Of a stretch of 64,000 nucleotides of DNA, positions 15,908 through 24,476 are shown in pieces. Position numbers and translations under genes: made by a program. The notes beneath the pieces were generated by a model that worked only from the letters and a program-made list of their open reading frames with translations, did no database searches and was not told the DNA's origin. This DNA is from Oscillospiraceae bacterium (GTDB lineage: Bacteria > Bacillota > Clostridia > Oscillospirales > Oscillospiraceae). The stretch's first letter is position 1; each line of letters begins with the position of its first letter. The stretch covers positions 1 through 64,000 of the forward strand of contig JAFZDL010000105.1 of the NCBI GenBank assembly GCA_017561205.1, written 5' to 3'.

Positions 15908-17230
15908 ATGAAACTCATCTACGGCATCAAAGACAAACCCAAATTTGGCCAAATGCTGGTCTTTGCGTTCCAGCAGGTTTTGGCAATCCTGGCAGCTACC
16001 ATCGCTGTTCCCGCAATTGTCGGTAACGGTATGTCCGCCGCAGCCGCTCTGTTCGGTGCAGGCGTTGGCACCATCGTTTACCAGCTGTTCACCAAGTTCC
16101 GCAGCCCCGTGTTCCTGGGCTCTTCCTTCGCCTTCATCGGCTCTATGGTCGCAGCCTTCGCCGGCGCGGTTTCCGCTTCTGCCGGTTTTGCAGGTCTGCT
16201 GTTCGGCGCTGCATTCGCAGGCCTTGTGTATGTGGTCATCGCTATCGTGGTCAAGCTGGTTGGTGTTAAGTGGATCAACAAGCTGATGCCCCCCGTGGTT
16301 ATCGGACCCACCGTTGCTCTGATCGGTCTGAGCCTGGCTGGCGCTGCTATCAAGGACGTGTTCTCCTACGGTCCTCAGGATGCCAACGGCTCCTTCATCA
16401 TGAGCGCTCCTGCTTGGGCTTCCTTTGTTTGCGCTATGGTTACCCTGCTGGTGGTTGTGATCACCTCCACCTACGGCAAGAAGATGACCAAGCTGATCCC
16501 CTTCATCATCGGCATTCTGGCCGGCTATGTTGTGGCTGCTATCTTCACCGTTTGCGGCATTCCTGTCATTGACTTCTCCCTGTTCAAGGATATGACCATC
16601 TTTGCTGTTCCCGAGTTCACCTTCTTGACTGCTCTGAAGGGCGTTAAGGAAATCGACGGCTCTTACATTGCTACCGTTGCAGTTGCATACATCCCCGTCG
16701 CTTTCGTGGTCTTTGCCGAGCACATCGCTGACCACAAGAACCTCTCCTCCATCATCGATGAGGATCTGCTGGAGAACCCCGGTCTGCACCGCACCCTGCT
16801 GGGTGACGGCATTGGCTCCATCGCCGGTGCTATCTTCGGTGGCTGCCCCAACACCACCTACGGTGAGTCCGTTGGCTGCGTGGCTATCACCCGGAACGCT
16901 TCCGTTGTGACCATCACCACCGCTGCTATTATGTGCATCGTGATCTCCTTCTTCGGACCCTTCGTGGCCTTCCTGGATTCCATTCCCGGCTGTGTCATGG
17001 GCGGTGTCTGCACCACTCTGTACGGCTTCATCGCTTGCTCCGGTCTGAAGATGATCCAGAAGGTAGACCTGAATCAGAACAAGAATCTGTTCGTGGTCGC
17101 TTCCATTCTGATTCCCGGCATCGGCGGTATGGCTATGGCAATCGGCAAGGTCACCTTGACCGGTATTGCCTGCGCTCTGATCCTGGGCATCATCGTCAAC
17201 CTGGTTGTTTCCAAGGCTAAGGACGAATAA
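15908..17230 (+). CDS. Uracil-xanthine permease (NCS2 family)
   Basis: Proton-coupled nucleobase importer in the cytoplasmic membrane, 440 aa with about 14 hydrophobic segments. Family hallmarks are LAATIAVPAIVG near residue 29, SSFAFIGSM, PPVVIGPTVALIGLSLA (about residues 129-145) and the substrate-site EHIADHKNLSSI followed by GGCPNTTYGES. This pattern is closest to UraA-type uracil or xanthine carriers. The start ATG follows GGAGG 7 nt upstream; upstream in-frame ATGs lack a site. Uracil versus xanthine cannot be settled from sequence alone. Confidence 0.88.
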   Translation: MKLIYGIKDKPKFGQMLVFAFQQVLAILAATIAVPAIVGNGMSAAAALFGAGVGTIVYQLFTKFRSPVFLGSSFAFIGSMVAAFAGAVSASAGFAGLLFGAAFAGLVYVVIAIVVKLVGVKWINKLMPPVVIGPTVALIGLSLAGAAIKDVFSYGPQDANGSFIMSAPAWASFVCAMVTLLVVVITSTYGKKMTKLIPFIIGILAGYVVAAIFTVCGIPVIDFSLFKDMTIFAVPEFTFLTALKGVKEIDGSYIATVAVAYIPVAFVVFAEHIADHKNLSSIIDEDLLENPGLHRTLLGDGIGSIAGAIFGGCPNTTYGESVGCVAITRNASVVTITTAAIMCIVISFFGPFVAFLDSIPGCVMGGVCTTLYGFIACSGLKMIQKVDLNQNKNLFVVASILIPGIGGMAMAIGKVTLTGIACALILGIIVNLVVSKAKDE

Positions 17231-17243
17231 TTCTAAATACGCA

Positions 17244-17276
17244 AAAATCCCACCGCTTACGCGGTGGGATTTTTTA
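17244..17276. terminator. Bidirectional terminator
   Basis: Stem AATCCCACCGC / GCGGTGGGATT with flanking A- and T-runs between the convergent permease and O-antigen-ligase-like genes. Confidence 0.85.
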
Positions 17277-17277
17277 T

Positions 17278-18681
17278 TTACTTATCTAACTTAAACTCTG
17301 TAAAGGCCAACATTGCCGAGTACAGAAGCACAGGGCCAACATTGAAGAAGTGGCAGTCCAAAAGACTTGCCAGCAACAGCGCCAATATGGAAAGCGCCAC
17401 AAAGGTCTTGTCGCCGGAAGGATTTTTCAGAAACAGTTTTACCGTCTGAACTCTGTGAACGATGTAGCCGAACAGGCACACAACACCGCCGGTTGCCAAT
17501 AGCTGAATGACCGTATTGTGCCAGCGGGGCGGGAACAGGGCTGTAAAATTATCTACCTGCGCCCACACATAAAGCTCTTTGAAATTTACCGGGAAGAAGG
17601 TACCGCCAAAGATGGGATACTTCAAAAACTGCTTAATACCCTCTGCATAGCCTTTGCTGCGCTCTGCAATGGATTCAAAACCGATGTCGGACATACGGCC
17701 AAGGAGCGACTGTATCTCCTTCCAAAACACCGTCAACACAACTATGGGGATCAGTGCGCTGATGGCATAGATCACAATGCGACCCTTTGCATGGCGGCTA
17801 TGGATCAGATAGAACACATAGCTGATCACAAAGATCACCGCACCCATAATCATAGAAACCCGGGAACAGGTAAACAGCAATGCTGCCAGGAACACAAAGG
17901 AAGACAATAGACCAAACCAGGTAAACCGGCCCTTAACCGCCAAGTAAAAAGGTAGCGGGATCATCATAGCAAACAGAGCGCCCATACTGTTGTAGTTGCC
18001 CCAACCGGTGAAGATGTGCTCCCTGTGAATCGTGCCGCCCACCCAAATCTGCTTTGTGAGATAGATGCTAAGCAGCTCTGCTACCAGCACATATCCAACG
18101 CAGATGCCCATCCAGTACACATACGCTTTAGGGGCTTGTTCCCATTTTACAGATCCGCTGAATAGCCAATAAAGTCCGGCCACCGCCACAAACTGGATGG
18201 CTGCAAACAGCAGATTTCGCCAGCCGTATTCTGCCCAGTGGCCGCTGCACAAGCCGGAGATGGCATAGGTGATGCCCAGCACACACATACCGGACAGCAA
18301 TTTTCGCTTTTGATTTAGGAATTTTTTACCGCCGAAATCCGGATCTTTTACCAACCGATAGATAAGACTTCCCACCAGCACAGCAAGCAGAATACCTAAA
18401 TAAATACCGCCGCCGGACAGAGAGAAGATAGACTTTTCATTCACACCGGGGTTATTGGCCGCTGAGGGAGAAATATACGCACAGGCAAACACCGGCATCA
18501 GCGGCAGCAGATCTCGACCAAACAGGCAAACACAGATTGCCAGCGGAATCAATATTGAATAGGCGATCAGTTCTCTTCCTAACACATTTGCCAAAACCGA
18601 CAAGCTGCCTAATACCACAAAATAAGCAGGCGAATATAGGAATTTGTCAAAACGTTGCCGAAGGGTTTGGGAAATTCCCAT
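17278..18681 (-). CDS. O-antigen ligase/polymerase-like membrane protein
   Basis: 467-aa integral membrane protein with about 12 hydrophobic segments. A long extracytoplasmic loop between late helices contains PRWHNTVIQLLATGGVV, typical of the Wzy/WaaL (O-antigen ligase, PF04932) superfamily. In Gram-positives such proteins polymerise or transfer surface glycans. No glycosyltransferase genes surround it, so it is an orphan. Start ATG 18681 is preceded by a GGAGGTG site. The exact substrate cannot be named. Confidence 0.75.
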   Translation of the reverse strand: MGISQTLRQRFDKFLYSPAYFVVLGSLSVLANVLGRELIAYSILIPLAICVCLFGRDLLPLMPVFACAYISPSAANNPGVNEKSIFSLSGGGIYLGILLAVLVGSLIYRLVKDPDFGGKKFLNQKRKLLSGMCVLGITYAISGLCSGHWAEYGWRNLLFAAIQFVAVAGLYWLFSGSVKWEQAPKAYVYWMGICVGYVLVAELLSIYLTKQIWVGGTIHREHIFTGWGNYNSMGALFAMMIPLPFYLAVKGRFTWFGLLSSFVFLAALLFTCSRVSMIMGAVIFVISYVFYLIHSRHAKGRIVIYAISALIPIVVLTVFWKEIQSLLGRMSDIGFESIAERSKGYAEGIKQFLKYPIFGGTFFPVNFKELYVWAQVDNFTALFPPRWHNTVIQLLATGGVVCLFGYIVHRVQTVKLFLKNPSGDKTFVALSILALLLASLLDCHFFNVGPVLLYSAMLAFTEFKLDK

Positions 18682-18749
18682 AGATTCACCTCCAAATTAC
18701 AGTTGTTTTCATTTTAGCATAGCCCCCAAATTTAGTCAAGGAAAAGCAG

Positions 18750-18778
18750 TTGCCCTTTGGCCGCAACTGTGGTATGAT
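18750..18778 (+). promoter_or_regulatory. Promoter of larEBC
   Basis: TTGCCC (18750-18755), a 17-bp spacer and TATGAT (18773-18778). Confidence 0.6.
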
Positions 18779-18807
18779 AAAGTAGTTCTACAAAAGGAGG
18801 TGTCTGC

Positions 18808-19551
18808 GTGATGCTGAAAGCTTTTTTTGAAGAAAATCCCAAGCTTGCCCTGGCTTTTTCCGGGGGCGTGGACTCTGCCTATCTTTTGTATGCTGCTGTC
18901 AGCTTTGGCGCGGATGTAAAGGCCTATTATGTGAAGACCCCGTTCCAGCCGGAATTTGAATACGAGGATGCTCTGCGTTTGGCAGAGCAGCTGGGTGCAG
19001 AAATGGTCACGATTCATTTGGATGTACTTTCCGATGATGCGATTACGAAAAACCCCAAAAATCGGTGCTATTTCTGTAAAAAGCGGATATTCACCGCTAT
19101 TTTGGAGCAGGCAAAAGCCGATGGCTATTCCCTCATCATCGACGGCACCAACGCATCGGATGATGCTACTGACCGTCCGGGTATGGTAGCGCTAAAGGAA
19201 TTGAACGTCCGCTCTCCCCTGCGGGAAGCGGGTCTTACCAAAGCGGAAATTCGCAGACTTTCCAAAGATGCCGGGCTTTTCACCCACGATAAGCCCGCCT
19301 ACGCCTGCCTTGCCACCCGGATTCCTGCCGGCACGCCCATCACAGCAGAAAAATTATCGGTAACGGAGCGGAATGAAGGTTTCCTGCGTAGCCTTGGCTT
19401 TGCAGATTTTCGCATTCGCCTTATGGGAACAGCAGCAAAGCTGCAGATTGCAGAAAAAGAACTACCCTTACTCTTTGCAAACCGGGCAGTAATTTTACAA
19501 ACGCTTAAAAACGATTACACAGAAGTCCTTCTGGATTTGGAGGTACGATAA
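18808..19551 (+). CDS. larE: Nickel-pincer cofactor sulfur transferase LarE
   Basis: Inserts sulfur into pyridinium-dicarboxylate mononucleotide during synthesis of the nickel-pincer nucleotide cofactor. The 247-aa protein has the PP-loop ATP motif SGGVDS (about 18-23), NRCYFCKKRIF with Cys87 and Cys90, DGTNASDD, and PAYACLATRIP with Cys167. Lactobacillus LarE gives up the sulfur of a single conserved cysteine. Forms with three cysteines, as seen here, are thought to hold an iron-sulfur cluster and act catalytically. A GTG (18808) or the next ATG (18811) behind AGGAGG can serve as start. It is first in larE-larB-larC, with a 1-bp overlap to larB. Confidence 0.92.
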   Translation: MMLKAFFEENPKLALAFSGGVDSAYLLYAAVSFGADVKAYYVKTPFQPEFEYEDALRLAEQLGAEMVTIHLDVLSDDAITKNPKNRCYFCKKRIFTAILEQAKADGYSLIIDGTNASDDATDRPGMVALKELNVRSPLREAGLTKAEIRRLSKDAGLFTHDKPAYACLATRIPAGTPITAEKLSVTERNEGFLRSLGFADFRIRLMGTAAKLQIAEKELPLLFANRAVILQTLKNDYTEVLLDLEVR

Positions 19552-20306
19552 TGCATAAAGATGTGAAAGCTCTTTTACAGGCAGTGCAGGATGGCGCTGT
19601 CAGCGTGGACGATGCTCTCCTGCAGCTGAAGCAGCAGCCCTTTGAGGACTTGGGCTATGCCAAGGTAGACTTACACCGCAAAGTCCGCCAGGGCGCTAAC
19701 GAGGTGATCTATGGTGCAGGCAAGACCCCTGAACAGATTATTGGCATTTTGGAAAAGATGGTCGAAAATGGGCAGAAAAATGTCCTGATCACCCGTCTTG
19801 ACCAGGACAAGGCCGATTTGATCAGCAAAAACATTCCCCTTACCTATTATGAAAACGCAAAGATTGCCGTGGCGGGCAAAATGGCTGCTCCCGGCGGCAT
19901 CGGCACCATCGTGGTTGCCACCGGTGGCACCAGCGACATTCCCGTCGCGGAAGAAGCCGCCCTTACCGCTGAGTTTTTGGGAAACAATGTGGTTAGGCTT
20001 TACGATGTGGGTGTGGCAGGTCTGCACCGGCTTCTCAATCACTCCGAGCAACTTATGCAGGCCAGCGTGGTCATCGCCATTGCCGGTATGGAAGGGGCTC
20101 TTGCCAGCGTGGTAGGCGGTCTTGTGGATTGCCCGGTGATTGCTGTGCCCACCAGCGTGGGCTACGGTGCTGCCTTTGGTGGACTTGCCGCACTATTGTC
20201 CATGCTCAACTCCTGCGCCAGCGGTGTATCCGTTGTGAACATCGACAACGGCTTCGGCGCCGGCTACCTTGCCAGCATGATCAACCACACAGGAGGAGCA
20301 AAATGA
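19551..20306 (+). CDS. larB: Nickel-pincer cofactor carboxylase/hydrolase LarB
   Basis: Carboxylates the pyridinium ring of nicotinic acid adenine dinucleotide and hydrolyses the product, the first step of the pincer cofactor pathway. The 251 aa show the LarB/PurE-like C-terminal half (VATGGTSDIPVAEEA, VAGMEGALASVV-like and PTSVGYGAAFGG segments) after a helical N-terminal part with KVDLHRKVRQGANEVIYGAGKT. It overlaps larE by 1 bp and larC by 4 bp. Confidence 0.94.
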   Translation: MHKDVKALLQAVQDGAVSVDDALLQLKQQPFEDLGYAKVDLHRKVRQGANEVIYGAGKTPEQIIGILEKMVENGQKNVLITRLDQDKADLISKNIPLTYYENAKIAVAGKMAAPGGIGTIVVATGGTSDIPVAEEAALTAEFLGNNVVRLYDVGVAGLHRLLNHSEQLMQASVVIAIAGMEGALASVVGGLVDCPVIAVPTSVGYGAAFGGLAALLSMLNSCASGVSVVNIDNGFGAGYLASMINHTGGAK

Positions 20307-21448
20307 AGATTCTCTACTTAGACTGCGGCATGGGCGCTGCGGGCGATATGCTCACAGCCGCACTGCTGGAGTTATTCCTCGATAAAGATGCCGTTTTGGC
20401 GGAGCTGAACAGTTTGGGTGTTCCCGGGGTTCAGTACATTGCGGAAAAAAGCGAAAAATGCGGCATTGGCGGCACCCATATGCGGGTACTGGTAGAAGGC
20501 CACGAAGAGGACGGCCATCACCATCACCACAGCGGTATGGACGACATTGCCCACATTGTGAGCCATATCAATGCCACTGAAGAAGTGCGCCAAGAAATTA
20601 TGGATATTTACTGGATCATTGCCGGCGCGGAAAGCAAGGTCCACGGTGTACCTGTGACCCATATCCACTTCCACGAGGTGGGCGCTATGGATGCCATCGC
20701 CGATGTGGCCGCAGTGTGCTATCTGATGGACAAGCTGAAAGCCCACAAGGTGGTCGCCTCACCTGTCCACGTGGGCAGCGGCCAGGTGAAATGCGCCCAC
20801 GGCCTGCTCCCTGTCCCCGCCCCCGCTACCGCCAATATCCTAACAGGCATTCCCATCTATGGCGGCACTATCAAGGGTGAGCTTTGCACTCCCACCGGCG
20901 CAGCACTTCTGAAGCATTTTGTAAAAAGCTTTGGCGATATGCCCGCTATGGCAGTATCCAAAATCGGTTACGGTATGGGCAAGAAGGATTTTGAAGCCCC
21001 CAACTGCGTTCGGGCAATGCTGGGCGAAACCGCGGAAAATTCCGAGCAGATTCTGGAGCTTTCCTGCAATTTGGACGATATGACCGGCGAGGCCATCGGC
21101 TTTGCCATAGAAGTACTTTTAGATGCCGGCGCGCTGGATGTATTCACTACCTCCATTGGTATGAAGAAAAGCAGACCAGGAATTATGTTAACCGTTTTGT
21201 GCCATACGGAGGACAAGGAGAAACTCCTCCCCCTCATTTTCAAGCACACCACCACTTTGGGAATCCGGGAGAAGATCTGCAACCGCTACACCCTCACCCG
21301 GAAAACGGACATTGTCCAGACCCCCTACGGCCCGGTACGGAAGAAGATCGCCGAAGGCTTCGGTGTGGAGCGGAGCAAGTACGAATACGAAGATTTAGCC
21401 AAAATCGCCCTGGAAAACGGCCTTTCCCTAAAAGATATAACCCCTTAA
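20303..21448 (+). CDS. larC: Nickel insertase LarC
   Basis: CTP-dependent cyclometallase that inserts nickel to finish the pincer cofactor. 381 aa, beginning ILYLDCGMGAAGDM, with a His-rich nickel-binding stretch (GHEEDGHHHHHSG, about 69-81), VTHIHFHEVGAMDAIADV, and the C-terminal LarC2 part (LSCNLDDMTGE onward). In Lactobacillus plantarum larC needs a programmed frameshift to join its two parts; here it is one continuous frame. ATG 20303 overlaps the larB stop. The lactate racemase gene larA is not in the window. Confidence 0.94.
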   Translation: MKILYLDCGMGAAGDMLTAALLELFLDKDAVLAELNSLGVPGVQYIAEKSEKCGIGGTHMRVLVEGHEEDGHHHHHSGMDDIAHIVSHINATEEVRQEIMDIYWIIAGAESKVHGVPVTHIHFHEVGAMDAIADVAAVCYLMDKLKAHKVVASPVHVGSGQVKCAHGLLPVPAPATANILTGIPIYGGTIKGELCTPTGAALLKHFVKSFGDMPAMAVSKIGYGMGKKDFEAPNCVRAMLGETAENSEQILELSCNLDDMTGEAIGFAIEVLLDAGALDVFTTSIGMKKSRPGIMLTVLCHTEDKEKLLPLIFKHTTTLGIREKICNRYTLTRKTDIVQTPYGPVRKKIAEGFGVERSKYEYEDLAKIALENGLSLKDITP

Positions 21449-21454
21449 AACCGC

Positions 21455-21488
21455 AAAAAGCGTGTTGCCTTTCGGCAACACGCTTTTT
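21455..21488. terminator. Bidirectional terminator
   Basis: Stem AAAAAGCGTGTTGCC / GGCAACACGCTTTTT between convergent larC and metF. Confidence 0.9.
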
Positions 21489-21497
21489 CTTATGTAG

Positions 21498-22463
21498 TTA
21501 GATGGACAGGCCAGCCTTCTCCAGAATGACAGGCACATTCTTTTCTGCGCCGATTGCCATAATGTGAACGCCGTCGCCCAGGCCCTGGGCCTTGATCTCA
21601 GCGATCATCTCAGCGGCCATCTCGATACCCAGCTTTGCGGGCAGGCCCTTGACGCCCTTTTCCTTGCCCTCTGCAGCAGCAGCGGCCAGGCGGTCGATCA
21701 TATGCTGAGGCACATCGATGCCGGGCACATTCTCATTCATGTACTTCGCCATACCGGCGGCCTTCAGAGGAATGATACCGGCCATGATGTGGGTCTTGAT
21801 ACCAGCCTTATCAACAGCTTCCAGAAAACGCTTGTAGGTGTCCAGATCGAAGATACCCTGGGTCTGAACATACATAGCGCCGGCTTCTACCTTCTGACGC
21901 AGCTTGTTGATCTGCAGGAACAAAGGCTCATACACGGGAGTGACAGAAGCGCCCTTGTAGAACTTGGGAGTAGCGGACTTGTCGGTGACGGTGTCGGTCT
22001 CCTTGTCGTAGGCATTGCCGGACAGGGGGTTACCGCCGCAGTCACGGCCACTTTCTTCCATATCGGTCAGCATCTGCAAAATGCCAACGGAATCCAGGTC
22101 ATAAACAGGCTTAGAATCACGGCAGTCGCCCACAACGGGGTGGTCGCCGGTGAGGGCCAGCATAGTGTCGATGCCGAAAGCGGCAGCGGACAGCGCATCG
22201 CCCATCAGAGCCATACGGTTACGGTCACGGCCGGTCATCTGCAGGATGGGCTCCACGCCTGCCTGCTTCAGCTTAATGCACAGGCCCAGGCCGGTGGCCT
22301 TCAGGCTGGCAGACTGCATATCGGTCACGTTCACGCCGTGAACCTTGCCGCGGAGCAGCTCAGCAGCTTCCATCTGCTCAGTAAAATCACAACCCTTAGG
22401 AGGGGCCATTTCTGCGGTAATGCCGAACTTGCCGGCTTCCAGTGCTTCTTTTAACAGACTCAT
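21498..22463 (-). CDS. metF: Methylenetetrahydrofolate reductase, MetF subunit
   Basis: Flavin-dependent reductase converting 5,10-methylene-THF to 5-methyl-THF for methionine synthesis or the Wood-Ljungdahl methyl branch. 321-aa TIM barrel with N-terminal ITAEMAPPKGCD (the Glu is the catalytic acid of the family), NVTDMQSASLK, QMTGRDRNRMAL and LALTGDHP, which carry the folate- and FAD-binding residues. The preceding gene encodes the MetV partner and the stop/start share one base, so it is a MetVF-type enzyme as in acetogenic and other anaerobic Clostridia. Confidence 0.9.
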   Translation of the reverse strand: MSLLKEALEAGKFGITAEMAPPKGCDFTEQMEAAELLRGKVHGVNVTDMQSASLKATGLGLCIKLKQAGVEPILQMTGRDRNRMALMGDALSAAAFGIDTMLALTGDHPVVGDCRDSKPVYDLDSVGILQMLTDMEESGRDCGGNPLSGNAYDKETDTVTDKSATPKFYKGASVTPVYEPLFLQINKLRQKVEAGAMYVQTQGIFDLDTYKRFLEAVDKAGIKTHIMAGIIPLKAAGMAKYMNENVPGIDVPQHMIDRLAAAAAEGKEKGVKGLPAKLGIEMAAEMIAEIKAQGLGDGVHIMAIGAEKNVPVILEKAGLSI

Positions 22464-23113
22464 TATTTCTTACCTCTCAAGCTAATGGTTCTGGGGTAGG
22501 CAAAGTCGCCATAGCCCTTGTCCTTACGGCGCATAGACAGCTTATCCAGCTGACCGGTAGCCTCCAGACGCTCGTAGATCTTGATCCATGCGCAGGGGTT
22601 CTCGGGGTTGACCTCGCACTTGCCGTTCTTCTGGCCGCCGCAAGGGCCATTCACCAGACTCTTGGCGCACTGGGTGATGGGGCAAACAGCGCCGGTCTGG
22701 CCCAGGACACAGTCGCCGCAGAAGCGGCAGGACTCTTCCCAAACACCGAACTTCACAGCTTCGCCTAAGTACATGGTGTTGTTGGAGGGATAAACAGGAA
22801 TGGTGGGTGCGTTCTTGGCAACACACTGCACACCGTCACCGCAGGACATGCAGATGACGCAGTCAGGGTTAGCAGCGTTGATGGGCTTCATCTTAGCCTT
22901 TACGCCCAGGTTCATACAGCAGTAGTCAGCAATGGTTGTAGCAACTACCTTCTTACCGGCCTGTTCCAAAATAGCAGCCAGTTCCTTGATCTGAGGCTCA
23001 CCGCCGGTCTGGCAAGCGGTAGCGCAGCTGTTACAGCCCACGATTGCAACGGTCTTTGCGTCGCCAACCAGAGCCATAACCTCTTCAATGGGTTTCTTCT
23101 GGGTAATAATCAT
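22463..23113 (-). CDS. metV: MetV-like zinc/iron-sulfur subunit of methylene-THF reductase
   Basis: 216-aa protein of the methylenetetrahydrofolate-reductase C-terminal family. It is rich in cysteines: VGCNSCATACQTGG near the N-terminus, DYCCM, ICMSCGDG, then a ferredoxin-like CRFCGDCVLGQTGAVCPITQC and GPCGGQKNGKCE. In the MetVF complex of acetogens this subunit carries metal centres that feed electrons to the MetF flavin. It precedes and is translationally coupled to metF; no rnfC2 or hdr-type subunit follows here. Confidence 0.88.
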   Translation of the reverse strand: MIITQKKPIEEVMALVGDAKTVAIVGCNSCATACQTGGEPQIKELAAILEQAGKKVVATTIADYCCMNLGVKAKMKPINAANPDCVICMSCGDGVQCVAKNAPTIPVYPSNNTMYLGEAVKFGVWEESCRFCGDCVLGQTGAVCPITQCAKSLVNGPCGGQKNGKCEVNPENPCAWIKIYERLEATGQLDKLSMRRKDKGYGDFAYPRTISLRGKK

Positions 23114-23174
23114 TACAGCTTCTCCTTTTTATGAAAGGTTAATGGATGGTTTTGCCCATCCCATATCACCTTAC

Positions 23175-23202
23175 ATTATAACGCATTTATCCCAAAAATC
23201 AA
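23175..23202 (-). promoter_or_regulatory. Promoter of metVF
   Basis: On the minus strand TTGATT (23197-23202), a 16-bp spacer and TATAAT (23175-23180). Confidence 0.65.
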
Positions 23203-23234
23203 CAAGAAAAGAAGAATCCGCCTGTTCTTTTCGC

Positions 23235-23266
23235 AAAAAATGCCCCCGGTGAGAACCGGGGGCATC
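23235..23266 (-). terminator. Terminator closing the phage-derived gene block
   Basis: Stem TGCCCCCGGT / ACCGGGGGCA with TTTTTT on the minus-strand 3' side. Confidence 0.8.
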
Positions 23267-23272
23267 TGCCAA

Positions 23273-23461
23273 TTAAGTATTATGGGTCTTTTCGTGCTGG
23301 GTGCCAAAGTAAAAAGATACCACCATAGACACGATAATCATTACATTATCGGGGCTTATCCGTCCCTGCAGAGCCAGTACAGAAAACACCGCCACCACCG
23401 CAAAGGTGACAATGGTCTTTACCTTCAAAAGCTCAGCAAGTTTTTTTAGAATTTCCTGCAT
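23273..23461 (-). CDS. Small holin-like membrane protein
   Basis: 62-aa protein: amphipathic start MQEILKKLAELLKVK, then one or two hydrophobic segments (TIVTFAVVAVFSVLALQG and NVMIIVSMVVSFYFG) and a polar tail. Size, topology and its place beside an endolysin suggest a phage holin; no specific family was recognised. The ATG at 23461 is preceded by GGGAGG at 7 nt, which rules out longer starts. It is the last gene of the phage-like block and lies 1 bp after the XhlA-like gene. Confidence 0.6.
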   Translation of the reverse strand: MQEILKKLAELLKVKTIVTFAVVAVFSVLALQGRISPDNVMIIVSMVVSFYFGTQHEKTHNT

Positions 23462-23462
23462 T

Positions 23463-23723
23463 TTATACCTCCCTTTCCAAATCCGCCAGGCGGTGATTGA
23501 TGACCTTGATCTGCTCCTCCACCACAGGCATTCTTTGGGCAAAGCCGTTGTGCAGGCGCACCTCCCGGGTCAGCTCCTCGATTTTGGTATCTGTCACCGC
23601 CTGGGCGATGGCAGCAGTCCGCTCCGTCTTTTTGGATGTCGCAACGCAGGTGACCACCACACCGGCAAGGGACAGCCCTCCGGTGATCAGTGCCACAACG
23701 ATTGCATCGCTCATACCCATCAC
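23463..23723 (-). CDS. XhlA-like phage lysis accessory protein
   Basis: 86 aa with an N-terminal membrane segment (ALITGGLSLAGVVVTCV) followed by a heptad-rich coiled coil (EELTREVRLHNGFAQRMPVV and VINHRLADLERE). The layout, one helix plus coiled coil, is that of hemolysin XhlA-type proteins that work with holins in Bacillus phages, though the order is reversed compared with XhlA itself. It lies between the endolysin and holin-like genes. Confidence 0.55.
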   Translation of the reverse strand: MMGMSDAIVVALITGGLSLAGVVVTCVATSKKTERTAAIAQAVTDTKIEELTREVRLHNGFAQRMPVVEEQIKVINHRLADLEREV

Positions 23724-23726
23724 CCC

Positions 23727-24473
23727 CTATGCCATACCGAGAAGTTTCTTCCAGGTCTGATTTTTGGCGGTGATCTCTCCATCTGCCCAGCAGCCGTTAT
23801 CCTTCTGGAAGTGGGTCACAGCCGCGGTAAACTTTGCGCCGGCAATGCCGTCAGCCTCCCCCACCTCGGTATAGCCCAAGGCAAACAGCCGTTTCTGCAC
23901 AGCCAGCACCGCCTTGTGAGTACGGTTTTTCCTTGCCGACAGGGTGACGGTCTTATTGAGTGTTTCCGGACCGGCGATACCGTCCACGGAAGCGCCAACA
24001 GCATTCTGCACATCCCAAACAAAGCCATAGAGGGTGTATGCATCTTTCTTGGGTGCTCCGCCAAAGGTGGTGCGCCGCTGCTGTGCGTGGCTGTACCAAA
24101 AAGACTTGCTGGTTCTGGTGTCGATATGTACAAATGTATCATACAGGCCGATACCTTTGATGCCGATTGACTCAGCATATTTGGCAATCTCCGTAGGCTT
24201 CACACCGTCAATGTGGAAATCTGCCGCCATACCATAGCAGTGATAGCTATTGGGCGCGGCATTAGCAACCTTTGCGTTGTGGGTCTTGCAGCGATAAGCC
24301 GTGACATGCACAGGCTTTCCAAAATAGGTACGGATCTGCTGAAGATACGCCACCAGTTCTTCATCGATGGGAGTCGCAGAACAGCAACCAGACCCCTGGC
24401 AATCAAACTCTCTTGCCCGAAAATTGGGGGTGATCTTTTGATCATCAAATTTTTTATAGGTCTTTATCGCCAT
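23727..24473 (-). CDS. Phage endolysin: M15A peptidase plus peptidoglycan-binding domain
   Basis: 248-aa cell-wall hydrolase. The N-terminal half is a peptidase of the M15A/YcbK type: FRAREFDC, TAYRCKTHNAKVANAAPNSYH and GMAADFHI provide the zinc ligands (His of SYH, Asp of AADFH), and FVHIDTR supplies the last His. The C-terminal half has one or two peptidoglycan-binding_1 modules (VDGIAGPETLNK and EADGIAGAKFTAAVTHFQ). It probably cleaves peptide cross-links during lysis. No signal peptide, so release depends on the holin-like neighbours. Confidence 0.85.
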   Translation of the reverse strand: MAIKTYKKFDDQKITPNFRAREFDCQGSGCCSATPIDEELVAYLQQIRTYFGKPVHVTAYRCKTHNAKVANAAPNSYHCYGMAADFHIDGVKPTEIAKYAESIGIKGIGLYDTFVHIDTRTSKSFWYSHAQQRRTTFGGAPKKDAYTLYGFVWDVQNAVGASVDGIAGPETLNKTVTLSARKNRTHKAVLAVQKRLFALGYTEVGEADGIAGAKFTAAVTHFQKDNGCWADGEITAKNQTWKKLLGMA

Positions 24474-24476
24474 GCT

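Noticed and set aside
15752..16789. 345-codon minus-strand frame opposite the permease, rich in His, Asp and Gly
   Set aside because: Mirror image of hydrophobic codons of the permease; typical artefact.
21564..22454. 296-codon plus-strand frame opposite metF
   Set aside because: Shadow frame over a conserved enzyme without its own start site.
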